This document shows, in pieces, positions 1 to 9,200 of a stretch of 64,000 nucleotides of DNA. This stretch comes from Niabella ginsenosidivorans. Its GTDB lineage: Bacteria > Bacteroidota > Bacteroidia > Chitinophagales > Chitinophagaceae. A program made the position numbers and the translations under genes. The first letter of the stretch is position 1, and the number at the start of each line of letters is the position of its first letter. The stretch covers positions 5,146,001 through 5,210,000 of the forward strand of contig NZ_CP015772.1 of the NCBI RefSeq assembly GCF_001654455.1, given 5' to 3'. Below the pieces are notes generated by a model. That model was not told the DNA's origin. It was given only the letters and a program-made list of their open reading frames with translations, and did no database searches.

Positions 1-1014
1 GTAATCGCCAATATAGGGAATAATTCTACCAATTATCAGGGGAAAGGATTTTTGAATGGCGGATATATTATGTTGAATAACCGATTTACCAACAAACTGA
101 AATTTGATTGGGGTGTTCGGGTTGAAAACTATAACCAACGTCTTATTCCTGTATCTGGCAGCCTCAAAGTTCAACGGCAAAACCTTGATTTTTTGCCTTC
201 TGGTAATTTAACATACGAATTAACACCTAAAACCAATTTAAGATTAGCAGCTTCGCAATCTGTTAACCGGCCAGAATTTAGAGAAATTGCTTCTTACAGT
301 TTATATGATTACAACACAGACTTTATTTATAAGGGAGATCCTGATTTAATAAGAAGTAAAAATATAAATACCGATTTAAGGTATGAATTTTTCCCGGCCG
401 CGGGTGAAATTATATCAGCAACTGTTTTTTATAAAAACTTTAAAAACCCGATCGAACAAATAAATGCAGGGAATAACATATTATCTTATCAGAACGCTAT
501 TAAATCTGAAGTATACGGTGGTGAGTTAGAAATAAGAAAGAAGCTGGATTTTTTGAGCAGCGATTTTTTTAATAACCTGACCTTCTATACGAACCTTTCT
601 TATATCCATGGGTCTATTCAACTTCAAAACTCAAATAGCAACAGTGGATTAATGCAGGGCCTGTCTCCATATATTATTAATGGCGGTCTGACATATGATA
701 ACAGAGATTTTGCAGTAAACGTTTTATTCAACAGGATCGGCCCACGATTGGCTTTTCGGGGACAGAATGACCAGGCACAGGATATTTATGAAAAACCAAG
801 GAGCGTCTTAGACGCACAGGTTAGCAAGAAATTGATAAAAAATAAGCTGGAAGTCAAATTAACTGTTGGAGATATTTTAGCGCAACCATTTAAAATGTAC
901 TACCGTTTTGATAAGACATTAAAAAGTCCTGAATATGATGCATCTTCTGATAAGATTACAAGGCAATATAAAATGGGATCAACCGGAATACTTTCTTTAA
1001 AATATAATTTTTAA
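1..1014 (+). CDS. TonB-dependent receptor, C-terminal part (5' end outside window)
   Basis: The frame is open from base 1, so only the C-terminal part (about 338 residues) of an outer-membrane receptor is visible. What is present is the second half of a 22-strand beta-barrel: alternating polar and aromatic strands, for example RLAASQSVNRPEF and YEFFPAAGEIISATVFYKNF, a run typical of TonB receptors of the OMP_b-brl type, and a final strand ending in LKYNF with the C-terminal Phe needed for barrel insertion. Plug domain, TonB box and signal peptide lie upstream of the window. It is followed after 18 bp by a lipoprotein gene on the same strand, so the two are probably co-transcribed and act together at the cell surface. 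The substrate cannot be read from the barrel alone. Confidence 0.9.
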   Translation, partial: VIANIGNNSTNYQGKGFLNGGYIMLNNRFTNKLKFDWGVRVENYNQRLIPVSGSLKVQRQNLDFLPSGNLTYELTPKTNLRLAASQSVNRPEFREIASYSLYDYNTDFIYKGDPDLIRSKNINTDLRYEFFPAAGEIISATVFYKNFKNPIEQINAGNNILSYQNAIKSEVYGGELEIRKKLDFLSSDFFNNLTFYTNLSYIHGSIQLQNSNSNSGLMQGLSPYIINGGLTYDNRDFAVNVLFNRIGPRLAFRGQNDQAQDIYEKPRSVLDAQVSKKLIKNKLEVKLTVGDILAQPFKMYYRFDKTLKSPEYDASSDKITRQYKMGSTGILSLKYNF

Positions 1015-1032
1015 TTCAGTAAAAAAACAAGT

Positions 1033-2427
1033 ATGAAACATTTAAAAACAATGACCACAATCATGTTGGCTGCAATTGTGTTCGCCTCCTGCAGCAACAA
1101 AGATAGTGAATTACCACCGCCGGTAACGCCACCCGGAGAAAATGGCACCGTTGACATAAGGGGAAGCATCAGTGCTAACCAAACCTGGACAAAAGATAAA
1201 AAGTATCGTCTAAGGGGATATGTTTATGTAGAAAACGGAACTACATTAACGATAGAACCTGGCACGCAAATAATTTCAAATGCAGATTCTGCAGGAGTAC
1301 TTGTTATTTATAAAGGGGCAAAAATTAATGCTGTCGGAACGGCAACAGATCCTATTGTTTTTACATCGGCTGAAGCCAATCCTGCTCCAGGTCAATTAGG
1401 TGGTGTTATACTGGTCGGAAATGCTACAGGAAATGGAAACCATTCTGTTTTAGAAGGAGGTGTTGATGCTGCGCATCAAAAATTTGGAGGTACAAACGAT
1501 GCTGACAATAGCGGAACAATGCAATATGTGCGCATTGAATACGCTGGTAAAGCTGTAAATCCGAATGATGAAATTAATGGTCTGTCTTTGTATGCTGTAG
1601 GTTCCGGAACAACGATTGATCACATTCAGGTGGTTAATGGTTTGGATGATGCATTTGAATTTTTCGGAGGAGCCGTAAATTGCAAATATTTAATTGCATA
1701 TAACTGTGCGGATGATGATTATGATATGGATGACGGATATCATGGAAAAATTCAATTTGCCGTTTCTGTAAAAGCTCCGGGCTGGACTGACAACAAAACC
1801 GGAGGAGACCTTTCCAACAATTTTGAAGTAGATAATACAAACGGAACTCTTCCATATACTACAACACCGGTTACGCATCCTATTTTGTCCAACTTCACAG
1901 CAATAGGACCTAATAATGCGGCAGGAACTTCTGCAGATTATGGGTATGGCATGCGGTTTAGAAGAGGAAGCAAGCCAGTACTTGCCAATTCGGTTATATT
2001 AGGTGGACAAAAGGCCGGCCTGGTTGCTGAGAATACGGAAACACAGGCCGCTTTTCAGGCAGGAGATGCTATGTTCTATAATAGCCTGCTAAGTGCTGTT
2101 ACAACTCCGTTCCTTACCTTACCTACTGGTTCTGCATTAACCAATCAGCAATTACAGGATCTTATTACCGGTACTACTTATGGAACCAAATTACTGGCTA
2201 GTGCAGCTGACGCAGGATTAACAGATGCTATTAATCCGGCGAATCCAAACCTGCAACCAAAATCAGGTTCTCTTGCGCTTACTACTGCCGGTAAATTTGA
2301 TAAATCCACATTATCGGATGCATTTTTTGTTAAAACCAATTATATTGGTGCATTTGATGGCACAAATGACTGGACAAAAGGATGGACTGTGTGGGGATCA
2401 AAGTACGTTTTGGTAAAACAACAATAA
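1033..2427 (+). CDS. Surface lipoprotein with beta-helix-like repeats, partner of upstream TonB receptor
   Basis: A 464-residue protein with a lipoprotein signal peptide: hydrophobic stretch, then FASC with the lipidated Cys at residue 20. The mature part starts with a Pro-rich linker (residues 28-36), then short repeats of the kind that form a right-handed beta-helix (NGTTLTIEPGT, GVLVIYKGAKINAVGTATDPIVF, VRIEYAGKAVNPNDEINGLSLYAVG given here in short pieces). An Asp-rich segment around residue 235 (DDDYDMDDGY) could bind Ca2+ or another cation. Homologues in Bacteroidota are often mislabelled as multidrug transporters, but there are no membrane segments and the lipobox is clear. It lies 18 bp behind a TonB receptor and is followed by a strong hairpin, so the two form the end of an operon. 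A role as surface binding protein for the receptor is an inference. Confidence 0.75.
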   Translation: MKHLKTMTTIMLAAIVFASCSNKDSELPPPVTPPGENGTVDIRGSISANQTWTKDKKYRLRGYVYVENGTTLTIEPGTQIISNADSAGVLVIYKGAKINAVGTATDPIVFTSAEANPAPGQLGGVILVGNATGNGNHSVLEGGVDAAHQKFGGTNDADNSGTMQYVRIEYAGKAVNPNDEINGLSLYAVGSGTTIDHIQVVNGLDDAFEFFGGAVNCKYLIAYNCADDDYDMDDGYHGKIQFAVSVKAPGWTDNKTGGDLSNNFEVDNTNGTLPYTTTPVTHPILSNFTAIGPNNAAGTSADYGYGMRFRRGSKPVLANSVILGGQKAGLVAENTETQAAFQAGDAMFYNSLLSAVTTPFLTLPTGSALTNQQLQDLITGTTYGTKLLASAADAGLTDAINPANPNLQPKSGSLALTTAGKFDKSTLSDAFFVKTNYIGAFDGTNDWTKGWTVWGSKYVLVKQQ

Positions 2428-2447
2428 TCAATAAGCAGTTATTTATA

Positions 2448-2474
2448 AAAAGCGCTTCCCGGAAGCGCTTTTTT
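2448..2474 (+). terminator. Intrinsic terminator after the receptor/lipoprotein operon
   Basis: AAGCGCTTCC and GGAAGCGCTT form a near-perfect palindrome followed by a run of T. It lies 20 bp after the lipoprotein stop codon. Confidence 0.85.
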
Positions 2475-2599
2475 ATTTCCTTTTCATGTAAAAAGAATCA
2501 ACAAAGAAGTTGAAAGATTAGAGATGGCAGGTGTCTGAAGGCTGAGCAAAAACATGCGGTCTACAACCAATTGTAAAATGGTTTTGATTGATGTTGTTT

Positions 2600-3799
2600 T
2601 TAAGGTTTGTAAACATACGCCACCTCATAAGACTCCTTTTTTAACTGTGGCAATAATTGCCCGATGCGGATATCTTCCTTTTGTGGCGTGGGCTCACAAA
2701 CGGAATAGGCTTCACCGTTATAAATAACCGGAACGCCGATGGGTTTATGAAATTTTACGGCAATGGTCACATGCTGTGGATACACCATTACGATCATAGG
2801 CAGATTATAGATCTCTTTTACAAGATAATAAAAGAACAGGACGCGGTCTTCACAATCGCTGCCATCGTATAAAAGGGTTTGTTCCGGCGTTAATCGCTTT
2901 TCCTGGCCAAACTGGTAAGTGTCTTCTTCAAAAGGAAAAGCATAGCGGGTGAACCGCATTAAATAATCAACACCATTTCTTACAGATAGTCCTTTGAGCT
3001 CCTTTTTGAGCATTGTTATCAGAGAGGCCCTGGTTTCATTGCTCAGCGGTATAGAAAAATAGGTGTTATAATCAACTGTAGGATAATTGGCAAATAAGGT
3101 TTTTATTTTTGGGTTTACTTTTATTTTATAATCATAGGTCTGGTTATACATAGAAAATTTCAGCTCTTTGGTTACATAATCCGTTGCCGGGAAAACAGGC
3201 AGCCGGGTAACTTTATAGGAAAAGGAACGGTGGTGCTGTGGTGTGGCTAAAGCAATTTCAGCAAAAGGAAAACGGTCAAAATCAATATTACTGCCATAAT
3301 CATGATAATTAAGGCAAACGTATTGCCTCCCATCTTTCATCCTGTAAGGAATGTTGTAAATATTTTCATCGCACTGAATATAGAACAGCAGCCTGTTTCC
3401 GTTAATGCTCAGCAACGGGTCATAACCGGATTGCAGCATAAAATACCATTTGTAAAGGGTATACCGCAGGTAATTTTTTTCTTTGGGACTTATTTGCTGG
3501 GCTATGGCCCGCACCAGCTGGTAATACAGCCAGTCATCAGGTTGTTTCTCTGTTTTATAATCGTTAAGCGCATTAAAAACCGCTGTATAATCCTTTTGCT
3601 TTATGGCTGCATAAAAGCGGTTTACAGATGCATCCGAAAGCGCCGCCTCATTAAAGTCTATAGACTGGCTTTTATCATACCGGAACCGGATGCTGTCCCC
3701 GTAAAAAGAGAACCGGACGATCCTCTGATCCTCATTTGCCCATAATACTGCTGCCGGCAGGATCAGGGCAAGGAATAATATGACCAGTCCTTTATTCAT
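2600..3799 (-). CDS. Secreted transglutaminase-like (Cys-His-Glu) protein
   Basis: A 399-residue protein with an N-terminal signal peptide (cleavage likely after VLWA, about residue 21). The C-terminal third has the layout of the transglutaminase/papain-like superfamily. A Cys sits at the start of a helix (DGSDCEDRVLFFYYLVKE, C316), a His lies in the next strand (PQHVTIAV, H343), and an acidic residue follows Val-Cys (VCEPT, E369). Family members more usually carry Asp at the last position. The N-terminal 200 residues are not recognised and may be a beta-sandwich. The product is probably periplasmic. It is transcribed convergently to the upstream operon and stands alone. The fold assignment rests on motif order only, and whether it is an active protease or cross-linking enzyme is unknown. 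Confidence 0.7.
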   Translation of the reverse strand: MNKGLVILFLALILPAAVLWANEDQRIVRFSFYGDSIRFRYDKSQSIDFNEAALSDASVNRFYAAIKQKDYTAVFNALNDYKTEKQPDDWLYYQLVRAIAQQISPKEKNYLRYTLYKWYFMLQSGYDPLLSINGNRLLFYIQCDENIYNIPYRMKDGRQYVCLNYHDYGSNIDFDRFPFAEIALATPQHHRSFSYKVTRLPVFPATDYVTKELKFSMYNQTYDYKIKVNPKIKTLFANYPTVDYNTYFSIPLSNETRASLITMLKKELKGLSVRNGVDYLMRFTRYAFPFEEDTYQFGQEKRLTPEQTLLYDGSDCEDRVLFFYYLVKEIYNLPMIVMVYPQHVTIAVKFHKPIGVPVIYNGEAYSVCEPTPQKEDIRIGQLLPQLKKESYEVAYVYKP

Positions 3800-4257
3800 G
3801 AAGCTATCTAAGTTACAAAACTTAATAATTATTTAATATTAAGTTTTTGACCCTTATAGCTGGCTAATAATGAGCTTGTTTAGACTTTTTGAGTTAATAA
3901 CAAACAGGCCGCTCCTGTGGAAGCTCTTATTTAAAGAGTTTTGTTTTTACCAGGATTTTGTCCCTGAACGGCGTTCGGCTGGCCGGGCTCCTATAAAATT
4001 AATTTGGTGTTGTCATAGAAATCAGGGCGATATTTATTTTCAATTATTTAAGCCGCTTGTCATTAACAGATAATGCCCTATGAATGACAAATAAGCCTGA
4101 CATACCTTCACTCCTGGTGCAATTTAAAAGTTTGAAGTCTAACGGTATTAACAGGCTGCTAACCTAATAAACCGCCGGTTCGGATCTTGCATTAAACATT
4201 GACCCGTCATTGAACCGGATCCGGTATAACGCCCGTCTATAGTGCATTGAAAGCATA
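3800..4257. other. Non-coding spacer with small palindromes
   Basis: About 460 bp without a supportable gene. It must hold the promoter of the transglutaminase-like gene. An AT-rich imperfect palindrome (CTTAATA...TATTAAG) lies at 3819-3841 and a perfect 12-bp palindrome (ACCGGATCCGGT) at 4214-4225. A short frame at 3870-4073 has no recognisable content and I do not call it. Nothing else is visible. Confidence 0.5.
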
Positions 4258-4261
4258 AAAA

Positions 4262-4282
4262 AACCGCTCTTTTTGAGCGGTT
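4262..4282 (-). terminator. Hairpin plus T-run on minus strand
   Basis: On the minus strand AACCGCTC and GAGCGGTT pair around a 5-nt A loop and are followed by seven T. It lies directly behind the tRNA-like 3' fragment, in the position of the terminator of a real tRNA gene. Confidence 0.75.
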
Positions 4283-4306
4283 GTGTGCCCGGGACTCGAA
4301 CCCGCG
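4283..4306 (-). other. tRNA 3'-end fragment (T-arm and acceptor 3' strand)
   Basis: Read on the minus strand, the segment has a T-loop (TTCGAGT) closed by a CGGG/CCCG stem and then GGCACAC, which looks like an acceptor 3' strand, followed by a tRNA-type terminator. No D-arm, anticodon arm or matching acceptor 5' strand (GTGTGCC) is found in the 120 nt upstream; that space is taken by the susD terminator hairpin and susD itself. So this is a fragment, not a tRNA gene. tRNA 3' ends are standard attachment sites of integrative elements, and a displaced 3' end is what integration or excision leaves behind. That reading is an inference. Confidence 0.6.
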
Positions 4307-4317
4307 TTAATACAAAA

Positions 4318-4348
4318 CCGGAGCTTCCCTGGCTGTGGAAGGCTCCGG
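4318..4348 (-). terminator. Terminator hairpin of the first susCD operon
   Basis: On the minus strand CCGGAGCCTTCC and GGAAGCTCCGG pair with one bulged base and are followed by TTTT. It starts 26 bp after the SusD stop codon. Confidence 0.75.
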
Positions 4349-4374
4349 CGATTTGATAACAGCTGGTTACCGGG

Positions 4375-6249
4375 TCAGCTCTTTGTATAGCCCGGGTTTT
4401 GCTCCAGTTTTGAGTTTTTATTCAGTTCATCCCGGCTAAACGGACGGTAGTACATCTTATTATCCCAGGTCCTGTTCTCGTGTGCATTATCCACAAAAGG
4501 CGTATAGGTATAGTTATAGATCGTCTCATCATGATGATAGGGTGCTGACATTGTTTTTCCTGACTTGAATTTTCCTGATATGGAAATAAAAGTAAGTTTT
4601 CTGCCAAGCGTTTGTGGCGCAATCAGCCATCTGCGGGCATCATGATACCGGTGCTCTTCATATGCCAGTTCAATCCTCCGTTCGTTTCTGTATTCTGCCA
4701 GCAACGCTGCTCCTGAAGATGTAATTGCAGGCATGCCCGCCCTGAAACGTATTTTGTTCAGCCAGGTTTTAGCGGTGGCCTCATCCCCGGTTTCTATACA
4801 GGCTTCTGCGTAATTGAGAACGGCTTCTGTATAACGAAAGAACGGCCAGGGAATAAACTGTTTGTCGCTGGCATCTTTGATCTTTGGGTTCGGATCAATA
4901 AACTTTCGCATATAATAACCGGTGCGGCTGCCATTCCAGTCCTCAATGGAACTGCTTCTGGTATCAAGCCCGGCAACGGTTATGGTTTTTCCGCCGGAAG
5001 CCAGGTCGTAAAACCCGGTTTGGATCTGGTTGGCGGGGTCTACATCTCCGGATACAAGGTTACGGGGTTTCCAGCCGGCACCGTCATACATGATGGTGGC
5101 ATAGAACCGGGGATCGCGATTGGTATAAGGGTGGGCCTTTTGATCCGGATTGCTCCAGGAGAAAGGCGTTCCATCCTTCATCCGGTAATCGTCCACCAGT
5201 AAGCCAACCGGGGTATTCCCGGACCAGTTATGATAACCGTTGGGCCCATTGTATTTACCAATATATTCCCCGCTTTCATCTTTGTCCGCAATAAAATACC
5301 GTGCGAATAATAAGTCCGAAGCGGCTGATGCATCTACTCCCGGCGCGGTGCTTCCTCCACCCATGCTTATAGAAATATAATTTAGCGTTCCTATGGAGTC
5401 TGCAACCGGCGCTGTCAGGTCCAGCTTATAACCGCCGCCGCCTTCCTGGATCACCGCCAGGGCTGCCTGTTTGGCCAGTTCCCAACGATCCTTTTGTGAC
5501 CCGCCGGAATAGACCAGCTGATCTGTTGCCCCCGCTGCCCATACTGCTGAAATTTTTGCCTTATCATGCAGATCGCTGGCCGCATACAGCAGGGTCCTCG
5601 ACTTTAAGGCCAAAGCGGCAACGCGGGTGGCTCTTCCGTTGTCCATTGTCTGGCCTTTTAATAGCAGCGCCGCACTATCGCAATCGTTTACAATAAAATT
5701 AATACATTCCTCAAAGCTGTTCCGGGCTGCAGAATAGTCCTCGTCCAGGTCATACACTTTTGTGATCAGCGGCACACCGCCATAATAGCGCACCAGTTGA
5801 TGATAAAAGTAGGCCCGTAAAAAATAAGCCTGCCCCATTAAAAGCGCCTTTGTATTGTTGTCAAGCATATTTTCTGGGTTAGACAATTCCTGCAGTGTAA
5901 TATTACAGGCCCTGATGCGGTTATACATGGTGCCATATTTATAGGTGTCAGATTCCCAACCTACATTGGTGGCATTTAAGCTGCCCTCATTAATCGTATT
6001 GATATTACGGCCGGTATGCGTAAATACCGCTTCGTCTGATACTGAAGCCAGCATCTGTTCTTCAAATCCGCCCTGGCCCAGGCCATTATATATTTCGTTT
6101 ACAAATGCGGTGGCCAGTGCGGGGTCTTTCCATACCTGGTCTTTAGGTACCCGGTCAACAGGAGTCTGATCCAGGAAACCCTTATTACAGGCAACCAGCA
6201 GGCTGCCGAAAAAAAGCGCAGAGAATAATGTTTTATAAAAATGTGTCAT
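4375..6249 (-). CDS. SusD/RagB family nutrient-binding outer-membrane lipoprotein
   Basis: SusD-type surface lipoprotein of about 624 residues. The start is placed at the second ATG (MTHFYKTLF), which gives a normal signal peptide with lipobox VAC at residue 21; the frame extends 8 codons further upstream. The N-terminal TPR-like part has the usual SusD features (CNKGFLDQTPVDRVP, FLRAYFYHQLVRYYGGVPLIT), and the C-terminal part has the usual late block (NYAEACIETGDEATAKTWLNKIR, YRNERRIELAYEEHRYHDARRW). It caps the SusC channel and hands substrate over. The SusC gene lies 39 bp upstream on the same strand and a hairpin follows, so the two form a two-gene operon. No glycosidase, peptidase or regulator is adjacent, so the substrate cannot be inferred. 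Confidence 0.93.
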   Translation of the reverse strand: MTHFYKTLFSALFFGSLLVACNKGFLDQTPVDRVPKDQVWKDPALATAFVNEIYNGLGQGGFEEQMLASVSDEAVFTHTGRNINTINEGSLNATNVGWESDTYKYGTMYNRIRACNITLQELSNPENMLDNNTKALLMGQAYFLRAYFYHQLVRYYGGVPLITKVYDLDEDYSAARNSFEECINFIVNDCDSAALLLKGQTMDNGRATRVAALALKSRTLLYAASDLHDKAKISAVWAAGATDQLVYSGGSQKDRWELAKQAALAVIQEGGGGYKLDLTAPVADSIGTLNYISISMGGGSTAPGVDASAASDLLFARYFIADKDESGEYIGKYNGPNGYHNWSGNTPVGLLVDDYRMKDGTPFSWSNPDQKAHPYTNRDPRFYATIMYDGAGWKPRNLVSGDVDPANQIQTGFYDLASGGKTITVAGLDTRSSSIEDWNGSRTGYYMRKFIDPNPKIKDASDKQFIPWPFFRYTEAVLNYAEACIETGDEATAKTWLNKIRFRAGMPAITSSGAALLAEYRNERRIELAYEEHRYHDARRWLIAPQTLGRKLTFISISGKFKSGKTMSAPYHHDETIYNYTYTPFVDNAHENRTWDNKMYYRPFSRDELNKNSKLEQNPGYTKS

Positions 6250-6288
6250 AGTACTAATTTTTTGATGGTGCATAAATGCGATAATTGT

Positions 6289-9200
6289 TTAAAAATTAAC
6301 GCTGATGCCGGTATTGATTACCTTGGCTTGCGGATAATACTGGCCACTGCTGTTGGTGGATTCCGGATCCCATATTTTTATTTTATCCCATGTAACCAGG
6401 TTTAGCCCGTTTACAAACAACCGGACTGATTGAATACCTGCTCTCTTTAAGAATTCCGGCTGTGCCGTGTAGCCGATCTCAACATTTTTGAGACGCAGGT
6501 AATTATTATTTCTCAGCCAGTAGGTATTCCAGCCGGCTTTTGCCACATCGGTGTAGTAGGTGTTATTCCTGTTGGCCAGACGGGGATCCACGCTGTTCTG
6601 GTTGTCAACAGTCCACCGGTTGTCGTAGGCATATTTTGTAAAGTTGCCGATATCGCCGGATTCTGTAAGGCCAATCAGCTGCAATCCTCCTGTTGCGCCC
6701 TGGAACAGTATCGCAGCATCAAAACCCTTATAGGAAAACGCAATATTGACTCCGCCGGTAAAAGTAGGATCCTGCACCTTATCCAGCCGCACTTCATCAT
6801 CACCGTTAATTTTACCATCGTTATTTACATCTTTAAATTTCATATCTCCCGGCCGTAAAGATCCGGTTAAGGCGCTATAATCAATTTTATTGGCATCAAT
6901 TTCTGCCTGTGTGGCAAAAACACCATCATACTGGTAGGCAAGGGGTGCATTAATTGGCATACCTGTTGAACGCTGATAGGCAGGAGCGCCCGGAGTTTCG
7001 TCCCAGAAGTTCACTTTATTTTTTGCATAGCCGCCATTTACGCTGATGCTGTAATTGAAATCATGAACGGCTCCGTTATAGCCTACCTTGAACTCCCAGC
7101 CTTTGTTGGTAACCACACCCAGGTTTACCGGCGGCAGTTTATCCACGATGCCGGAGCTTGTTGGAATGGAGCCCCCGCGGTTGATTAGAATTTTTGTGCG
7201 CTTATTATAAAAATAATCAAAGTCAAAGCTGATATGATTGCTTAACAGGCTTCCTTCCAGGCCAATGTTGGAGTTATTAGCTACCTCCCAGGAAAAATCG
7301 GGGTTGGGCAGGTTGTTCTCAATTAAAGACTTGGCAACATCGCCACCCAGTATATAGCTTCCAAACCCAAGTGTGGCCAGGTATTGGAACTCTGCCAGGT
7401 TTCCGGCCGGATCATAGGCTTCTGCTCCCATTCGCCCCCAGGAACCACGTATTTTCAGGTTATTGAAAAAGGAAACATGGTTCTTGAAGAAAGGCTCTTC
7501 GGAAATACGCCATCCGGCGCTCACCCCGGGGAAAAAGCCAAACCGCATGGTGGGCGGAAAGATATAGGAACCGTCTGCCCGCCACAGGAATTCAGCCATA
7601 TACTTTTCCTTGTAATTATAACCCAGCCGCCCGAAATAGCTTAAACGGGCCCTCAGGAACTGGCCGTAAGGGTTTCCGGTAGCTCCGTCATTGCCAATAT
7701 TCTGTTCTTTGGTGCCCCCTACAGAAAGCTGGTCAATATAGGAGGAAATAAAATACCTCCTGTAAGCCCAGAAATCTTCATTGTTTACTTTTTCCCGGGT
7801 TACTCCGGCCAAAAAAGTTAAGGAGTGCACACCGTTAAATTTGCGGTCATAATTGATTAACCCTGTAAGGTTCACGGCCAGCTGGGAAGCGGCCGCCTGG
7901 GTTAAACGGGGATCCGTAAAGGGAGAGCGTACACTGCCGGTTAATACAGGCGTAACGCCGTCTGCTTCGTACGATTTTTTATCCCAGAAATATAAGGTCC
8001 ACGGTGTTTCCCATTTTTTACGGCGGGCAGACATTTTATCAATGGATGCTGTTCCGGTAAGCTTTAAGCCCTCTATCCCGGGAATATCTATTTCTACTTT
8101 ACCGTTTGACTGAAAATAATCTCTGATATCCTTGTCATACCCTGTAAGGCTGGTAGTAATTACGTATGGGTTTTGCCCGTATTCAATATCCGGTCCTGGC
8201 AGGCCATTGGGCCAAACTTCAATTTCGGTAGGTTTTCCGCGCATGATCATCCGGAAGATGTCTCCTGCGCCCAGTGTTGGGAAATGGCGGTCTTCTTCCC
8301 GCGCTACCACATTAACACTTGTCCGTATATGTTTGCTCACTTTTACATCCAGGTTCACCCTTAAATCATATTGGCTGTAGCCCGTTGCAGATTTCCTGTA
8401 GTAACCATCCTGGTCCAGATAGCCCAGGGAGGCCATATATCTTGCGTTTTCTGATCCGCCGGAGATCTGCAGGTTGTGCTTTTGCTGGGGCGACCAGGTT
8501 TTAAGGGTGGTTTTATACCAGTCGGTATTAGGATGCCCCAAGGGGTCGGACCCGTCCCGGTATTTCTGGATATCGTCAGCTGTAAAATCAGCAGCTACCG
8601 TTTTGCTGTTATCCTTTAAGGTATAGCTTCCGGTAGATGCAAACGCGGCTGCAGCCGCGGCCCATTCATCAGTGGGCACATTGTCATATATTTTCAACTC
8701 ATTCCGGATGGTTGCATATTCTGCCGCATCGGACATCTGGGGCGTACGGGTAGGTCGTTGCCACCCGTAACTAAAATCATAGTTAACACGGGGCTTCCCG
8801 CTTTTTCCCTGCTTGGTGGTAATCAATATAACCCCGTTTCCTGCCCGAGATCCGTATATGGCAGCGGATGCATCCTTTAATACGGAAATGGATTCAATGT
8901 CTGCGGGGTTTAAACGCTCCAGCCCCCCGGCACGGTTCGGAACCCCGTCAATTACGATCAATGCATCACTGTTTCCTAAAGAGTTGGTGCCGCGTATCCG
9001 TATTTTAGAACCGTCATAACCCGGTTCCCCTGTAGTCTGCACCGCAGTAACACCGGGCAATCTCCCCGCCAGGGAATTGGATAGATTGGTGGCCGGCGAC
9101 TTTTGCAGATCAGCCCCTCTTACTGAAGTTACGGCACCGGAAACCACAGCTTTCTTTTGCGTGCCATATCCTACAACAACCACATCTGCAAGCTGATCTG

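Noticed and set aside
4283-4360. Complete tRNA gene on the minus strand
   Set aside because: No acceptor 5' strand, D-arm or anticodon arm can be found; a protein-operon terminator occupies the space.
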